Positions 35,831-45,317 are shown, counted from the stretch's first letter. The stretch: DNA of 64,000 nucleotides from Candidatus Helarchaeota archaeon (GCA_013375455.1 JABXJT010000016.1:16856-80855), one strand, 5' to 3'. Notes: generated by a model from the sequence alone, not told the origin. Numbers and translations: made by a program.

Positions 35831-38800
35831 TCAGTACTTACTGTTTAGTTTAGTTTCTTCTTTCTTTTTGTTTTTAGATTTCGAGGTATCAGTAGTAATG
35901 GGTTGAAAAATGCCGAGTTGCCATAACTCATGAATATCCCCGACAAGCTTTAATTTTGATTCCAGTTGAGCGGAAACTGCGGTGGATAATAACTTGGCAA
36001 GGTGAAAATGCCCTTGATCTTCCTCGAAACCCATTCCAAGAGCAATTAATGCGGATTTAGTTTTTGACATCTTCGGAATTTGATCCAGATTTGATATATA
36101 GACTCTTTGGGGCAGGACCAAATCCACTTCGAGATGTTTTTTGATCATGTTATTAGCATTAGGTTGGAAGATTTTTATATCGCCCAAAAATTGCGTTAAT
36201 TCCTTCCGATATGTGTCTTCGAATTCTTTAAGGAAATTTGAAATATTTTTTCTCGTATATGTTGAGATTTTCTTTTTCGATAACAGCGCATAATTGGTCA
36301 ATTCACCAGTAATCCAGAAGATCTCCAAGTTTTCGTAGGCTAATTCCCACCCTCTATCTTCGGCTGGTTTTTCCGTTTTTATGATTCCCTCCTTAAATGA
36401 AGAAATAGCATTTAAAAACCCTGCGATTAATACTGGATTGATCTCTGCAGTGCTTACGGGATATTCAAGTAATGGCACGCCAGTCTCTTGAAAGATTAAC
36501 ATGATGTAAACCATGTTATGAACGTCATCGAATTTTGAAGCGATCTCTTCCAATCTTTTAAGCTCTCGCCGTCTTTTTGGTCTTCGGTACTTAAATTGAT
36601 AAAAAGCTGCACCTATAACCACGCCCACTACAGCACTCCCCCAATAGGGCGAGTATCTTGCAATGAGAGTCAATATTGTAATAACTTCTAATTCAGCTGT
36701 GATGCTCGTGCTGTTTTTTATGTAACTAATTGGTCCCTCATAAGAAGCAGTGACCTTAATTTCACCAATTCCTGAGGGGACGTTGAGAGTGACAGTTGCT
36801 TTTCCATCCGAGTTGGTTTCCGCCACTTTTTCGGTGATTAAATTTGTTCCATCCGTAAAAGTGAATGTGACTATTTGGTCAGCTGCAGGGGTTCCATTGA
36901 TTCGCAACGTAGCTGTGACTTCTAAATCTTCACCCACTAATATATCGCCAGGGAGGGGGCTCAAGATTAGAGAACTATTTAAAATGATTATTGGAATGGA
37001 TGAACTTGTAAGCGTGGTATTTTGATTACCCGTGCTTCCCGAATATTCTATGATGATTTGGATGGAGTCCATTGATGGGTTGGTGTCTCCGATTATTTCG
37101 GCAATCCCGGATGAATTCGTGATTAGGTTAACGGGGGTGGTTTCGAACGGACCTGGTTGAAAGCGAAATCTCGTATTGAGAATGGCGTCGGAAATAGGCG
37201 TTCCATTCACATAAGTCAATTCCGCATATACTTTGAATTGCATTCCCGCAAAGAAATATGCCGGTATGGTCAAACAAGTTAAAGTCACTGCATTTCTTGG
37301 AATGATATAGAGTGATACGTTCACCATGGCAAGTTCATGTTCTGATGAAAAAGCATATAGGGTAATGGTATAGGTCTGTCCCTCTTCGACTCCCAATAGG
37401 GATAAATCTAACACGTATTGATAAATTCCTACTAATGGAATGAGCAATGACATATTGTCGTAAAAACTTCCTATTTGAATCGTACAATTTCCACCTAATT
37501 GATAGACTGACGGGATAGATTCGTCATGGTGAGTGTCCTGAAAAATTGCGGAAATTACGAGGGTGTCCTGAAGATAACCTGCATAATTCGGTTCCAACGA
37601 TTGGATGCTGGTTGGAAGTTTTCTTGTTGGAACGATGATATACAGGGTTGCAGGGTCATAACCAGCTTGTTGAATCGAAACCCTTAGTGTGTGGTTTGTC
37701 CCCGCTTGAAATCCGGTGACATCAATTGTAATATTATAATAACCGAAAAAAGCCGGTACCCATCCTACTGCAGGACCTCCACCAACCCAGGTAGCGGTTA
37801 TGATTCCGCTGCTCAAGGCTTCAAGCGTCAAGTTACTGAAATAATAAATCCTTACTTTAACGCTTGAATTGTGGTATGGTGCCGGATTTGTAATAGCGTA
37901 TGATTTATTTAGAGAATCCAATCCGATGCAGTTTGGAGCAGTGATGCTTATATTAGAAGCACCTCCTACCACTCCAATCGTAAAGCTGAGGTTAGCATAT
38001 TCACTCGATTGATGGAGAGGTTTTGAGAGGTTGATTGAGAGAAGATACGATCCTGAGGTCAGGCCCAACGTCGATATCGCGATTTGATACGTCCCATTCA
38101 AATAATCATTGGAGATTTGGAAAGGAGCAGGCCAGATTGTATTGGAAGTGCTGTTTTTGATTAATAAATTAGCCCCTATCAGCCCCTCTCCCGTGTAAAC
38201 ATTTGAAAAATTGACATATGCGTAAATAGACTCTCCTGATTGAACATTACTAGTGTGAGATTTATAGGTGATATTCGTAGGGATGTAATTTACGGTTAAG
38301 ATCGTAGTGTTAATGCCCGCCGCTGTACCATTGAACCATATTACCTGCAAACGCGCAGCTGGGTAAGAACTCAGGGCGGTATCATTTAATCTCCACTCAG
38401 GAGTAAATTTTATGCTTCTATTATTCGTTATAGCTTCCCCTACAGTATCATTATAATATGCTTCTAGTGGAAATACAGTTAAATTCGCATCTCCGCTAGT
38501 AAGGATGTTAGTAAAGTTACTAAAAACCTCGATAGTATCAGTCCCATTCACCTCAGAGACTAGGATACCACTACGTTTTATATAAACACTTTCGACATAA
38601 TTAGTATCATTGCATTGGATTGTCCATGATGCGTTCGCTGCGTCGTTAATGTGGACTTGCCTAGATGACCCAAGGAGACTTGAATTCCAATCTGCGTGTA
38701 AAGTTTGGTTTTTCCAAACATTAATTATTGACTTCCAGGCGGGAATTTCAAAAATTAATTGGTTATTAAGCGAACCTGCCAAGAATGAGGCGCCATAGGT

Positions 38801-39892
38801 CGCATTCCAAAAAATGATGGGATCCGTATCATATCCAGTAAAATAAGTATAAACGCCATAGTTAGAGGTTAATTCATGAGTCATAGACCATTCTACTAAA
38901 AAAGTGGCGGATTCATTCGCAGAAAAGACAAATGTTATTGACCCACTATGATTGTTATAAACAGATGTGGAAAGCCACTCGCCATCATTATAGTTTTTAT
39001 CGGTTACTAGAGTACCATTGATTTTCAAGCCAATTTCAGAAGGAGATTTTGACACATTAATCAATCCCACTTTTAAAGTGAAATCCCAATCCTTAAGGAC
39101 CCAGGTAGAGCTTAAATATTGATAAGCAGCACCATCATCTACTTCTCCACTATCCGTTTCATAACCCCAATTAAAACCAGCTGGACCTCCCCCAAGTGTG
39201 CTAGTAAGAACAACAAAAAATGCATTCCCATAAGTATTTGAAGGATTCAATTCCACAGGTGATGAAAAAGTAAAATTATACCATTTACTGATATGATCTT
39301 CATATGGTATATCGCCTCCTGATTCCGAATAATATTCAGAATATAATTCTGAATCAGGAGCTGGTTGCGAAGCCTGTAATGTTGCATTATAAACCTGCAC
39401 CGTTATATCTTCAAGTCTATCGATATCTTGTACATACATAGAAAAATTTGTTATTTTCGTAGAAGCGCTCACATTAAATTGCATTCCAAATGTTTTGTCT
39501 CCTATATCTATTCTATCTCCTGTACTGTTATCCTCTATTATGACAATATCGGTATCTCGAATGATATTGATAATAGTAATATTAGAAAAAACAACCGACC
39601 ATGGAATGGGAACGGAAACTTCAAGACTTGCACTTGAATTTTTAGGAATAGGACCTCCGGTTTTATTACAAATCAACGTAGCGTTAGAGGGAAGCCCAGT
39701 GCCAATTATTTTTCCATCGGTTGATGTGATGTCTGTATTTTTTTGAAGAATTAGTCCTCCAGAGTCCGGTTGACGCTCAATTGTTGTTGTAGCATGATTA
39801 TTACTGGTTTTTTGACAAAAAGCAAATCCAGCTCCAAGAAGCGGTACTAAAAGAAGAAAGAGAAGAAAGAGAACTCTTGTATTTCTTCGCAT
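35831..39892 (-). CDS. Giant surface membrane protein with longin-like cytoplasmic domain (copy 2)
   Basis: A 1353-residue paralogue of the gene at 31060 with the same order of parts: signal peptide (LFLLFLLLVPLLGAGF), long extracellular beta-rich region with many Asn-x-Ser/Thr sequons, one membrane helix (WGSAVVGVVIGAAFYQF) and a basic juxtamembrane run followed by the longin-like tail (MVYIMLIFQETGVPLLEY...NPVLIAGFLNAISSF). The tails of the two copies are almost identical, the extracellular parts are not, so the inner domain is conserved while the outer one varies. This is the pattern expected of receptors with different ligands but one shared internal output. Confidence 0.8.
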   Translation of the reverse strand: MRRNTRVLFLLFLLLVPLLGAGFAFCQKTSNNHATTTIERQPDSGGLILQKNTDITSTDGKIIGTGLPSNATLICNKTGGPIPKNSSASLEVSVPIPWSVVFSNITIINIIRDTDIVIIEDNSTGDRIDIGDKTFGMQFNVSASTKITNFSMYVQDIDRLEDITVQVYNATLQASQPAPDSELYSEYYSESGGDIPYEDHISKWYNFTFSSPVELNPSNTYGNAFFVVLTSTLGGGPAGFNWGYETDSGEVDDGAAYQYLSSTWVLKDWDFTLKVGLINVSKSPSEIGLKINGTLVTDKNYNDGEWLSTSVYNNHSGSITFVFSANESATFLVEWSMTHELTSNYGVYTYFTGYDTDPIIFWNATYGASFLAGSLNNQLIFEIPAWKSIINVWKNQTLHADWNSSLLGSSRQVHINDAANASWTIQCNDTNYVESVYIKRSGILVSEVNGTDTIEVFSNFTNILTSGDANLTVFPLEAYYNDTVGEAITNNRSIKFTPEWRLNDTALSSYPAARLQVIWFNGTAAGINTTILTVNYIPTNITYKSHTSNVQSGESIYAYVNFSNVYTGEGLIGANLLIKNSTSNTIWPAPFQISNDYLNGTYQIAISTLGLTSGSYLLSINLSKPLHQSSEYANLSFTIGVVGGASNISITAPNCIGLDSLNKSYAITNPAPYHNSSVKVRIYYFSNLTLEALSSGIITATWVGGGPAVGWVPAFFGYYNITIDVTGFQAGTNHTLRVSIQQAGYDPATLYIIVPTRKLPTSIQSLEPNYAGYLQDTLVISAIFQDTHHDESIPSVYQLGGNCTIQIGSFYDNMSLLIPLVGIYQYVLDLSLLGVEEGQTYTITLYAFSSEHELAMVNVSLYIIPRNAVTLTCLTIPAYFFAGMQFKVYAELTYVNGTPISDAILNTRFRFQPGPFETTPVNLITNSSGIAEIIGDTNPSMDSIQIIIEYSGSTGNQNTTLTSSSIPIIILNSSLILSPLPGDILVGEDLEVTATLRINGTPAADQIVTFTFTDGTNLITEKVAETNSDGKATVTLNVPSGIGEIKVTASYEGPISYIKNSTSITAELEVITILTLIARYSPYWGSAVVGVVIGAAFYQFKYRRPKRRRELKRLEEIASKFDDVHNMVYIMLIFQETGVPLLEYPVSTAEINPVLIAGFLNAISSFKEGIIKTEKPAEDRGWELAYENLEIFWITGELTNYALLSKKKISTYTRKNISNFLKEFEDTYRKELTQFLGDIKIFQPNANNMIKKHLEVDLVLPQRVYISNLDQIPKMSKTKSALIALGMGFEEDQGHFHLAKLLSTAVSAQLESKLKLVGDIHELWQLGIFQPITTDTSKSKNKKKEETKLNSKY

Positions 39893-39988
39893 TTTGATGT
39901 TTTCCTCTATATTAATTTCGCGTGTTTCCCATTTCCAATTAATGAATTACAGGACCAATTCTTATTTATTAAATTTCACATGATAAAG

Positions 39989-40513
39989 TTAAGGATAATA
40001 TACTTTATAAGTTTTAATAGCCAATTGAACGAACGCATCCTCCACGCCATCGCCGGTCTTAGCAGAGGTTTCGAAAAAATCCACAGCCCCTACCGAAGAG
40101 CTATAATTCTTGGCAGCATCTTTGTCAACTTCGTGTTGATCTTCGAGATCTGCTTTATTCCCAATGATGATGAATGGAATATTCCCAGAAAACTCTTGTA
40201 AATCGTTTAGCCATTGGGTAAGGTTGTTAAACGAATCAATGTTCGTGATATCATACACGAGAAAGGCAGTGGCTGCACCTTCTGCGTATTTTTTTCTCAA
40301 ATCTCTGAATCGTTCCTGCCCTCCAATGTCAAAAATCATTAAGGATATTTCCACATCTGCATAAGCGATGTGTTTCTCGTATACGTTATATCCTATTGTA
40401 CTAATATAGGTATCTTCGAATTTATCATTAATGAAACGTTCGACAAGGCTCGTCTTTCCCACGCCTGCGTCCCCAAAAAGAATCATCTTGTACCGAAGTA
40501 ACTTTTCAGCCAT
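39989..40513 (-). CDS. Rab/Ras-like small GTPase C (array member)
   Basis: G domain with G1 GDAGVGKTS, G2 STIGYN, G3 FDIGGQERF, G4 NKADLED and G5 ETSAKTG; C-terminus YKVYYP. Start ATG at 40513 (the frame opens eight codons earlier). First gene of the leftward array, starting about 160 bases from the divergent CCG-type iron-sulfur gene. It has GVGK in G1 where GTPases A and B have AVGK. No lipid-anchor motif. Likely partner of the adjacent giant membrane protein. Confidence 0.93.
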   Translation of the reverse strand: MAEKLLRYKMILFGDAGVGKTSLVERFINDKFEDTYISTIGYNVYEKHIAYADVEISLMIFDIGGQERFRDLRKKYAEGAATAFLVYDITNIDSFNNLTQWLNDLQEFSGNIPFIIIGNKADLEDQHEVDKDAAKNYSSSVGAVDFFETSAKTGDGVEDAFVQLAIKTYKVYYP

Positions 40514-40677
40514 TTTACCAACCTTTCCACGGTTCAATTAATTTTAAAATCAATTAAAATGATATTTATGCCTTCTTGTTGTAAGGAATTTAAATGTAGT
40601 TGTTTTCTTTCATATATGATGATAACGTTTAATGGAATGAAATAATGGGCGTGGTTGATTAGCAGAGGTGGTTGGCA

Positions 40678-42132
40678 ATGTCGAAAGTGGAGAAGAAATT
40701 ACGCTTGATTGTTCCAGCCTTGAAGAATGCGGTCAAAGAATGCACGGCGTGTGGAGCTTGTCTTCAAAACTGTTATTTGAACAAATATAGTCCTAAGCTT
40801 GCCAAGAAAATCATGAGTTCAATTAGAGAATACGTCTTTTCAGATTTTAAACGAAGTCTTCCCGGATTAGCAAAAACGGTAATTTGGAGATGCTGCACGG
40901 ATGAATCTTGTCATTCCTTCTGTCCAAAGGGAATCAGTAAATCGATTTTAATGATAGGGCTCCGGTTTGTTTTGTTACAAAAAGGAGAAGCGCCTTTTCT
41001 GATTCAACTGATAGAGAGTTCAATGAGGAGAAGTTTCCAAAAAGACCCGGAATTTCGATTACAACGAGCTGCAATGAGAATCATTGGACCACTGATGTAT
41101 CCAAGTAAATGGCTTAAAGAGAGAAGTAGAAAAGAGGTTACTGAACGAATACAGAGAGCGAAAAATCCTCAATTTGATAGAATTAAGAAGGGAGCTACTT
41201 TATTCATGCCTGGGTGTGGGCATACTTATGGAATGCCCCACTCAATTGAGCTCACGATGCGCATTCTGGACAAGGCGGGCGTGGATTATGCAACAATTGG
41301 AACGCCTGAATTCTGTTGTGGAGGAGTATTTGCTGTTGCAGGATTTTTAAAAGGTTCCTTATTAATAGGAGAGCGAACAGGAAAAGCTCTCAAAAAATTA
41401 AAGCCAGGAAAAGTAATTACAGCTTGCCCTGGGTGTTTTTCGGCTTATACTAATAAAGAGATTCCTACAGGAGTGGGAACGAAAACCTTCAAATTCCCTT
41501 TGAGTGAAATTCTTGAAGAGGCCGGAATAGAAGTCCTACACCTCTCTGAATTCCTCTTCCAACTTATTAAAAGTAGAAAAATCAAATTCGAGCGTAGAAT
41601 AACACGCCCCATTGCAGTTTTAAATTCTTGTTCTACTGGAGGACGTGCTAAGACCTTGGGAAAGGGAGATGTATCTCAATTCCAGCATGAAATTTTAAAA
41701 AGCATACCAGGCGTCGAATATCGGGAGTTACCCCTTTTGAAGGAGACAGCCCGCTGTTGTGGAATAACGGTAAAATTGACGGAAAAAGTGGCATCTCCTT
41801 TCTCGTTGTTAAATCCGGATCTTGCATTTAATTCTCAGAGGGAAGTTATTAATGATGCTTTATCTCAAGAAATTCGAGATGTGACAACCATCTGTGGAGG
41901 ATGTGCGATGATGTATGGGGATGGGCTAAAACAGATGGGAAATCCCGTGAAATTCTGGGATATGCAAGAATTGTTAGCTCATGCAATGGGAATTAATGTT
42001 CATCCACGGCAAACAGATGAAATATTCAATTGGATGAAGTTGAGCCCACCCTATTTTAAAATTGGAATGTTATCTGCGATTCCCCGACTCATTGAAACCG
42101 CAGCTACAGCGGTAAAATATATTTTGAGTTAA
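40678..42132 (+). CDS. Iron-sulfur oxidoreductase with CCG domains
   Basis: The N-terminus has a 4Fe-4S motif CTACGACLQNC and a second partial Cys set (CCTDESCHSFCPKG). Two CCG-type domains follow: EFCCGGVFAVAG with CPGC, and ARCCGITVKL with CGGC. It belongs to the HdrD/GlcF/LutA-like group that transfers electrons or reduces disulfides, but no FAD subunit is adjacent, so its partner is unknown. At 484 residues it is longer than the GlcF-like protein at 25910, and the two are only distantly alike. Start ATG at 40678 with GAGGTGG upstream. It interrupts the GTPase array on the opposite strand. Confidence 0.82.
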   Translation: MSKVEKKLRLIVPALKNAVKECTACGACLQNCYLNKYSPKLAKKIMSSIREYVFSDFKRSLPGLAKTVIWRCCTDESCHSFCPKGISKSILMIGLRFVLLQKGEAPFLIQLIESSMRRSFQKDPEFRLQRAAMRIIGPLMYPSKWLKERSRKEVTERIQRAKNPQFDRIKKGATLFMPGCGHTYGMPHSIELTMRILDKAGVDYATIGTPEFCCGGVFAVAGFLKGSLLIGERTGKALKKLKPGKVITACPGCFSAYTNKEIPTGVGTKTFKFPLSEILEEAGIEVLHLSEFLFQLIKSRKIKFERRITRPIAVLNSCSTGGRAKTLGKGDVSQFQHEILKSIPGVEYRELPLLKETARCCGITVKLTEKVASPFSLLNPDLAFNSQREVINDALSQEIRDVTTICGGCAMMYGDGLKQMGNPVKFWDMQELLAHAMGINVHPRQTDEIFNWMKLSPPYFKIGMLSAIPRLIETAATAVKYILS

Positions 42133-42222
42133 AAAATAGTTGTGTTAACTGACTTTCGTCAGAGAGTAAATCAATCGCCTTTAATTTTGGTTATTTTCCC
42201 ATTTTCTTGTATTTTTGAAAAT

Positions 42223-42753
42223 TCATTTAAAACGGGAATCATAAGTCTTCATGGCCAATAGGTTAAAGGCATCTTCAACACCTATTCCAGTTTTAGCAGA
42301 AGTCTCGAAAAAACCTAAAGCACCGAGTTCAGAATAAATTCTGGTTGCCTCTTCTGTAGGAACTTGGCGTTCAGCTTCCAGATCTATTTTATTTCCAATG
42401 ATGATGAAAGGAACATCCCCAGCAAACTCAATTAAATCTTGTTTCCAATCATAAATACTGGCAAATGATGATCGATTCGTGATATCATACATTATAAATG
42501 CAATGTCTGCGCCTTCAGCATATTTCTTTCTAAGGTCTCTGAATTTTTCTTGTCCTCCAATATCGTAAATCATTAAGGAGATAGTTTTATTATTATGAGC
42601 CATTTGTTTTTCATAGACATTGTACCCCAATGTACTAATATACGTCTCATCAAATCTATCATTGATAAACCGTTCTACTAACGAAGTCTTTCCAACTCCT
42701 TTAGATCCAAAAAGAACCATTTTAAACCGAATTATTATATCATCTGAATCCAT
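42223..42753 (-). CDS. Rab/Ras-like small GTPase D
   Basis: A 176-residue G domain: G1 GSKGVGKTS, G2 STLGYN, G3 YDIGGQEKF, G4 NKIDLE and G5 ETSAKTG. It is the most divergent of the four clustered GTPases yet shares the VYEKQ and DLRKKYAEGA segments with them. There is no lipidation signal. Its C-terminal half resembles that of the GTPase at 30458. The gene converges with the iron-sulfur gene (stops about 90 bases apart) and starts from an ATG. The upstream gap (42754-42860) is A+T-rich without other features. Confidence 0.93.
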   Translation of the reverse strand: MDSDDIIIRFKMVLFGSKGVGKTSLVERFINDRFDETYISTLGYNVYEKQMAHNNKTISLMIYDIGGQEKFRDLRKKYAEGADIAFIMYDITNRSSFASIYDWKQDLIEFAGDVPFIIIGNKIDLEAERQVPTEEATRIYSELGALGFFETSAKTGIGVEDAFNLLAMKTYDSRFK

Positions 42754-42860
42754 TGATTACACCCCGAAACAATGAATAATCGAGATCCAACAATTAAAAA
42801 ATTTGTGAATCTACTTAAATATCTACTTATAATCTTCTTATAATCGGGTGAAAAAAAGAG

Positions 42861-43457
42861 TTAAGAAAGGAGATATTTCTCAATCAACGAGATGATGAGG
42901 CGCCGGAGCTCGCGTCGGAAAACCGGGCGGATTAAGCGGAGAGTATCGACTAGTTCTGCAATGATGGCATCCGCAATGATGTTAATTTCGATTGGTTCTC
43001 CCAGGGCAACTTGGCGGATGTAATGTTCATTGACGTGGCTTCTCGTAACAGATGACGAGAGCGTATAGATGATGCCTGAAGAATCTATGTAATATGGACG
43101 GGAATGAGTATCATAGACCTTAACAAATTGGAGTTCCGAAGTGATTCTAGTTACGTACCAGTTGATGGATGAGGTTTTTATTTGAAATCGTTTTGCGAAT
43201 TCATACCTAGATGCGGGATTCGGGTGTGAAAAGGGATGTCTGCTAGCGATGTATAGGGCAGCAATATAGAGAACATTTCGTTCCCTGGGCCAAGAAGACC
43301 CTAGTTTGATGAGGTATCGAATAATGATATCGACTGCATAAAAGGCATATGATCGTTTAACGCCATGATCCTTGTAGAATTTATAGGCCTCCCGGACATA
43401 AGTTTGGATGTAATCATTTTTTAAAGCAATAGGAAGATTAAAATATTCTTGGATCAT
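42861..43457 (-). CDS. Cyclin-fold (TFB-like) protein, 198 aa
   Basis: The central part resembles one cyclin repeat of transcription factor B: a helix ending in IIRYLIKLGSS, then RNVLYIAALYIASR and the helix-turn-helix-like FAKRFQIKTSSINWYVTRI. No zinc ribbon or B-finger is present, and only one repeat is clear, so it is not a full TFB. Such proteins may be regulators of transcription initiation or standalone cyclin-fold proteins. The C-terminal 60 residues are helical and very basic (RRELRRLIISL). Confidence in the fold is moderate. Confidence 0.55.
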   Translation of the reverse strand: MIQEYFNLPIALKNDYIQTYVREAYKFYKDHGVKRSYAFYAVDIIIRYLIKLGSSWPRERNVLYIAALYIASRHPFSHPNPASRYEFAKRFQIKTSSINWYVTRITSELQFVKVYDTHSRPYYIDSSGIIYTLSSSVTRSHVNEHYIRQVALGEPIEINIIADAIIAELVDTLRLIRPVFRRELRRLIISLIEKYLLS

Positions 43458-43693
43458 TATTTATACACCAATTATTGATTATTTTGCTTTTCCATAGGAA
43501 ATAACCTTTAACTTTCCCGACAATATTCAATAATATTCTGATATATAACCATATGTCACGTAGATCTTTCCAGAATTACACATTTCCAAAAATCTACAAT
43601 TTGGTAAATTCCAAAACACTTAAATAGATATTTTAGTAATTCTCTAAATCAGAAAAAGGGTAAACTTTTTTTTCCCTAATTTTAACACCGAGG

Positions 43694-43990
43694 ATGATGA
43701 CATCGGATACTAAAAACACATATCTCTGGGCAAAGCATTTCCCTGAGAAACTGTATCATATACTTGCTTTTCTCTCGAGGAAAGGAAATGAAGCACAATT
43801 AAGTGAAATTAAGGAAGAATTCAAGGAACAAATTAGTAAGCCGGTAATCAATGATATTATTTTTGACCTTAAAATGCAAGAATTTGTAGAAGAGAAACCC
43901 ATGAAGGATCGAAGGAAAAAATTAATCAAACTGACAGAAAATGGCGCGATGTTGAAACAAAAACTCGCGGAACTTGCTGATATAATGTAA
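43694..43990 (+). CDS. Winged-helix regulator, 98 aa
   Basis: A single winged-helix domain: LYHILAFLSRKG, a second helix (AQLSEIKEEFK), recognition-helix candidate (SKPVINDIIFDLKMQ) and the wing EEKPMKDRRKKLIKLTENG. The PadR/MarR-like last strand and the size fit archaeal transcription factors. The ATG at 43694 follows GAGG. The upstream gap (43458-43693, 236 bases) carries A+T-rich promoter-like DNA and nothing else that I recognise. The next gene, the retropepsin-like protein, is on the same strand 136 bases downstream. Confidence 0.75.
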   Translation: MMTSDTKNTYLWAKHFPEKLYHILAFLSRKGNEAQLSEIKEEFKEQISKPVINDIIFDLKMQEFVEEKPMKDRRKKLIKLTENGAMLKQKLAELADIM

Positions 43991-44126
43991 AATTAACTTA
44001 TAAACGCCTTATTAGTCTTTTCAACTTCTCAATAGAGGGCTGTCCATTGAAAAATATAGTTCTATTCGTCAAGCTATTAAATAGTTTTTTAAAAGAAGCT
44101 TGCTTAATAAAGAATAGGTGGTACTT

Positions 44127-44522
44127 ATGGGGCGAATTATAAGGACAATTAAAATTAAAAAAGACCCAGAGGGTCCTGGCAAAGAAGTAACTGCGATCTT
44201 TGATACGGGAGCTGAACGTAGTTACGTGAAGCGAAGCAAACTCCCTGATGATGTCACTTGCCAGCCCATCGCGGGGTTTACCAGTGGGCTAGGTGGCAAG
44301 GATCATCAAATTCAAGAACGGTGTATTTTAAATGCTGAAATTGAGAAACTTCCATTCGACATCAGTGCCCATCCTATAGAAAATATCGGAATTATTGATG
44401 GAGAAGACATAGATGTGATAGTTGGTGCAACTACTATGGAAGAGTGGGATATCAGACCATTGCCAAAAAAGAAAGAGCTGGACCTTACTGGATTAAAAAA
44501 GCGGGAATTTACCGAACTCTGA
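44127..44522 (+). CDS. Retropepsin-like aspartic protease-fold protein
   Basis: A 131-residue protein with the catalytic-type motif AIFDTGAERSYV and the second conserved segment IDVIVGATTMEEWDI, typical of single-domain retropepsin-like proteins such as those found in archaea, which act as dimers. The substrate is unknown. I chose the ATG at 44127 preceded by GGTGG six bases upstream; the GTG at 44118 opens the frame. The gene is forward and followed by a short coding-like frame (44539-44667). Confidence 0.8.
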   Translation: MGRIIRTIKIKKDPEGPGKEVTAIFDTGAERSYVKRSKLPDDVTCQPIAGFTSGLGGKDHQIQERCILNAEIEKLPFDISAHPIENIGIIDGEDIDVIVGATTMEEWDIRPLPKKKELDLTGLKKREFTEL

Positions 44523-44538
44523 ATAATTAATCGTATAA

Positions 44539-44667
44539 ATTATATACCCATTTGCTGTACAAGAATTGCTAGAAAACGTATCCTCAGTTGGCGATCCTGA
44601 TTTGGAAGCAGAATTTGAACCATTGTTGCGTATAATCGACGATATTCTCGAAAATCCACCATCCTGA
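44539..44667 (+). pseudogene. Short coding-like frame after the retropepsin gene
   Basis: The frame reads YPFAVQELLENVSSVGDP followed by a Glu/Leu-rich helix ending in ENPPS and a stop. Its composition is protein-like (acidic, amphipathic), but there is no ATG or clear ribosome binding site; the only start candidate is a TTG at 44566. It might be a degraded C-terminal extension of the retropepsin gene or a separate micro-ORF. The surrounding gap 44523-44801 otherwise shows only A+T-rich DNA leading to the Lrp gene. Confidence 0.25.
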
Positions 44668-44801
44668 ATTTTTTCTTGATAGGTTTTTATCAAAAATAGT
44701 TCATAAAATTATCAAATGTTCCCTAGAGAAGTCAAGGAGATCCCATCCTGTTTTATAATAATCCACGAATAAAGTTATAACACAGGTTGGCGTGATGGGT
44801 T

Positions 44802-45317
44802 ATGGCGAAAGCGGTTGCATATGGCAATAAAAAGTTGGATTTTTTTATGAATGGGTGTGAATCTGATGAGTATCATCCAGATGAGATAGATCGTCGGATC
44901 ATTCGATATTTATCGGTTGATGGACGAGCTAGCTATACTCAAATTGCCGAGTCACTTGGAGTTACTCCTGCTACTGTTAGGAATCGGCTAAACAGATTAA
45001 TAGATTCTAAAATTATCAAGAATTTCAAACCAATAGTTGACAGGAAATTGTACAATCTAGACATTTCAGCGTTTTTAATGGTTAATCTCGAATCCACGAA
45101 ACTGACTGAGGGAGTGGTTACCCAATTACAGGAGTTTTCAGAAATCTCACAAATATCTATATTGGCCAGCAATCCAAACATTGTATGCACTGCTTTTGCA
45201 CAAAATATGGACTTATTTTCGATATTTCTCGCAAGACTCACACTGATTGACGGGATAAAGGAAGTAAAGGCAAATTTTATAATTAAGTCTATTTCTCCAG
45301 GCTGTTTGATGCAATAA
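44802..45317 (+). CDS. Lrp/AsnC-family transcriptional regulator
   Basis: The N-terminal helix-turn-helix is clear: IDRRIIRYLSVDGRASYTQI with SLGVTPATVRNRLNRL. The C-terminal RAM (ligand-binding) half follows, including SIFLARLTLIDGIKEV. At 171 residues it is the usual length. Lrp proteins in archaea sense amino acids and act as global or local regulators. Start ATG at 44802, with an A+T-rich promoter region upstream. The gap downstream (45318-45603) has no gene that I could find on either strand. Confidence 0.9.
   Translation: MAKAVAYGNKKLDFFMNGCESDEYHPDEIDRRIIRYLSVDGRASYTQIAESLGVTPATVRNRLNRLIDSKIIKNFKPIVDRKLYNLDISAFLMVNLESTKLTEGVVTQLQEFSEISQISILASNPNIVCTAFAQNMDLFSIFLARLTLIDGIKEVKANFIIKSISPGCLMQ

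Larger units (their letters stand above)
35238..39988 (-). repeat. Tandem unit 2 of the GTPase/giant membrane protein array
   Basis: Second copy of the unit described at 30458. The giant protein of this copy is 11 residues longer and its extracellular half has diverged, whereas the signal peptide, the cytoplasmic domain and the non-coding gaps remain close to the first copy. The pattern is that of an older duplication with later exchange at the ends. Confidence 0.8.

Noticed and set aside
42861..43457. Full transcription factor B
   Set aside because: Only one cyclin-like repeat is visible and there is no N-terminal zinc ribbon or B-finger; the call was reduced to a cyclin-fold protein.
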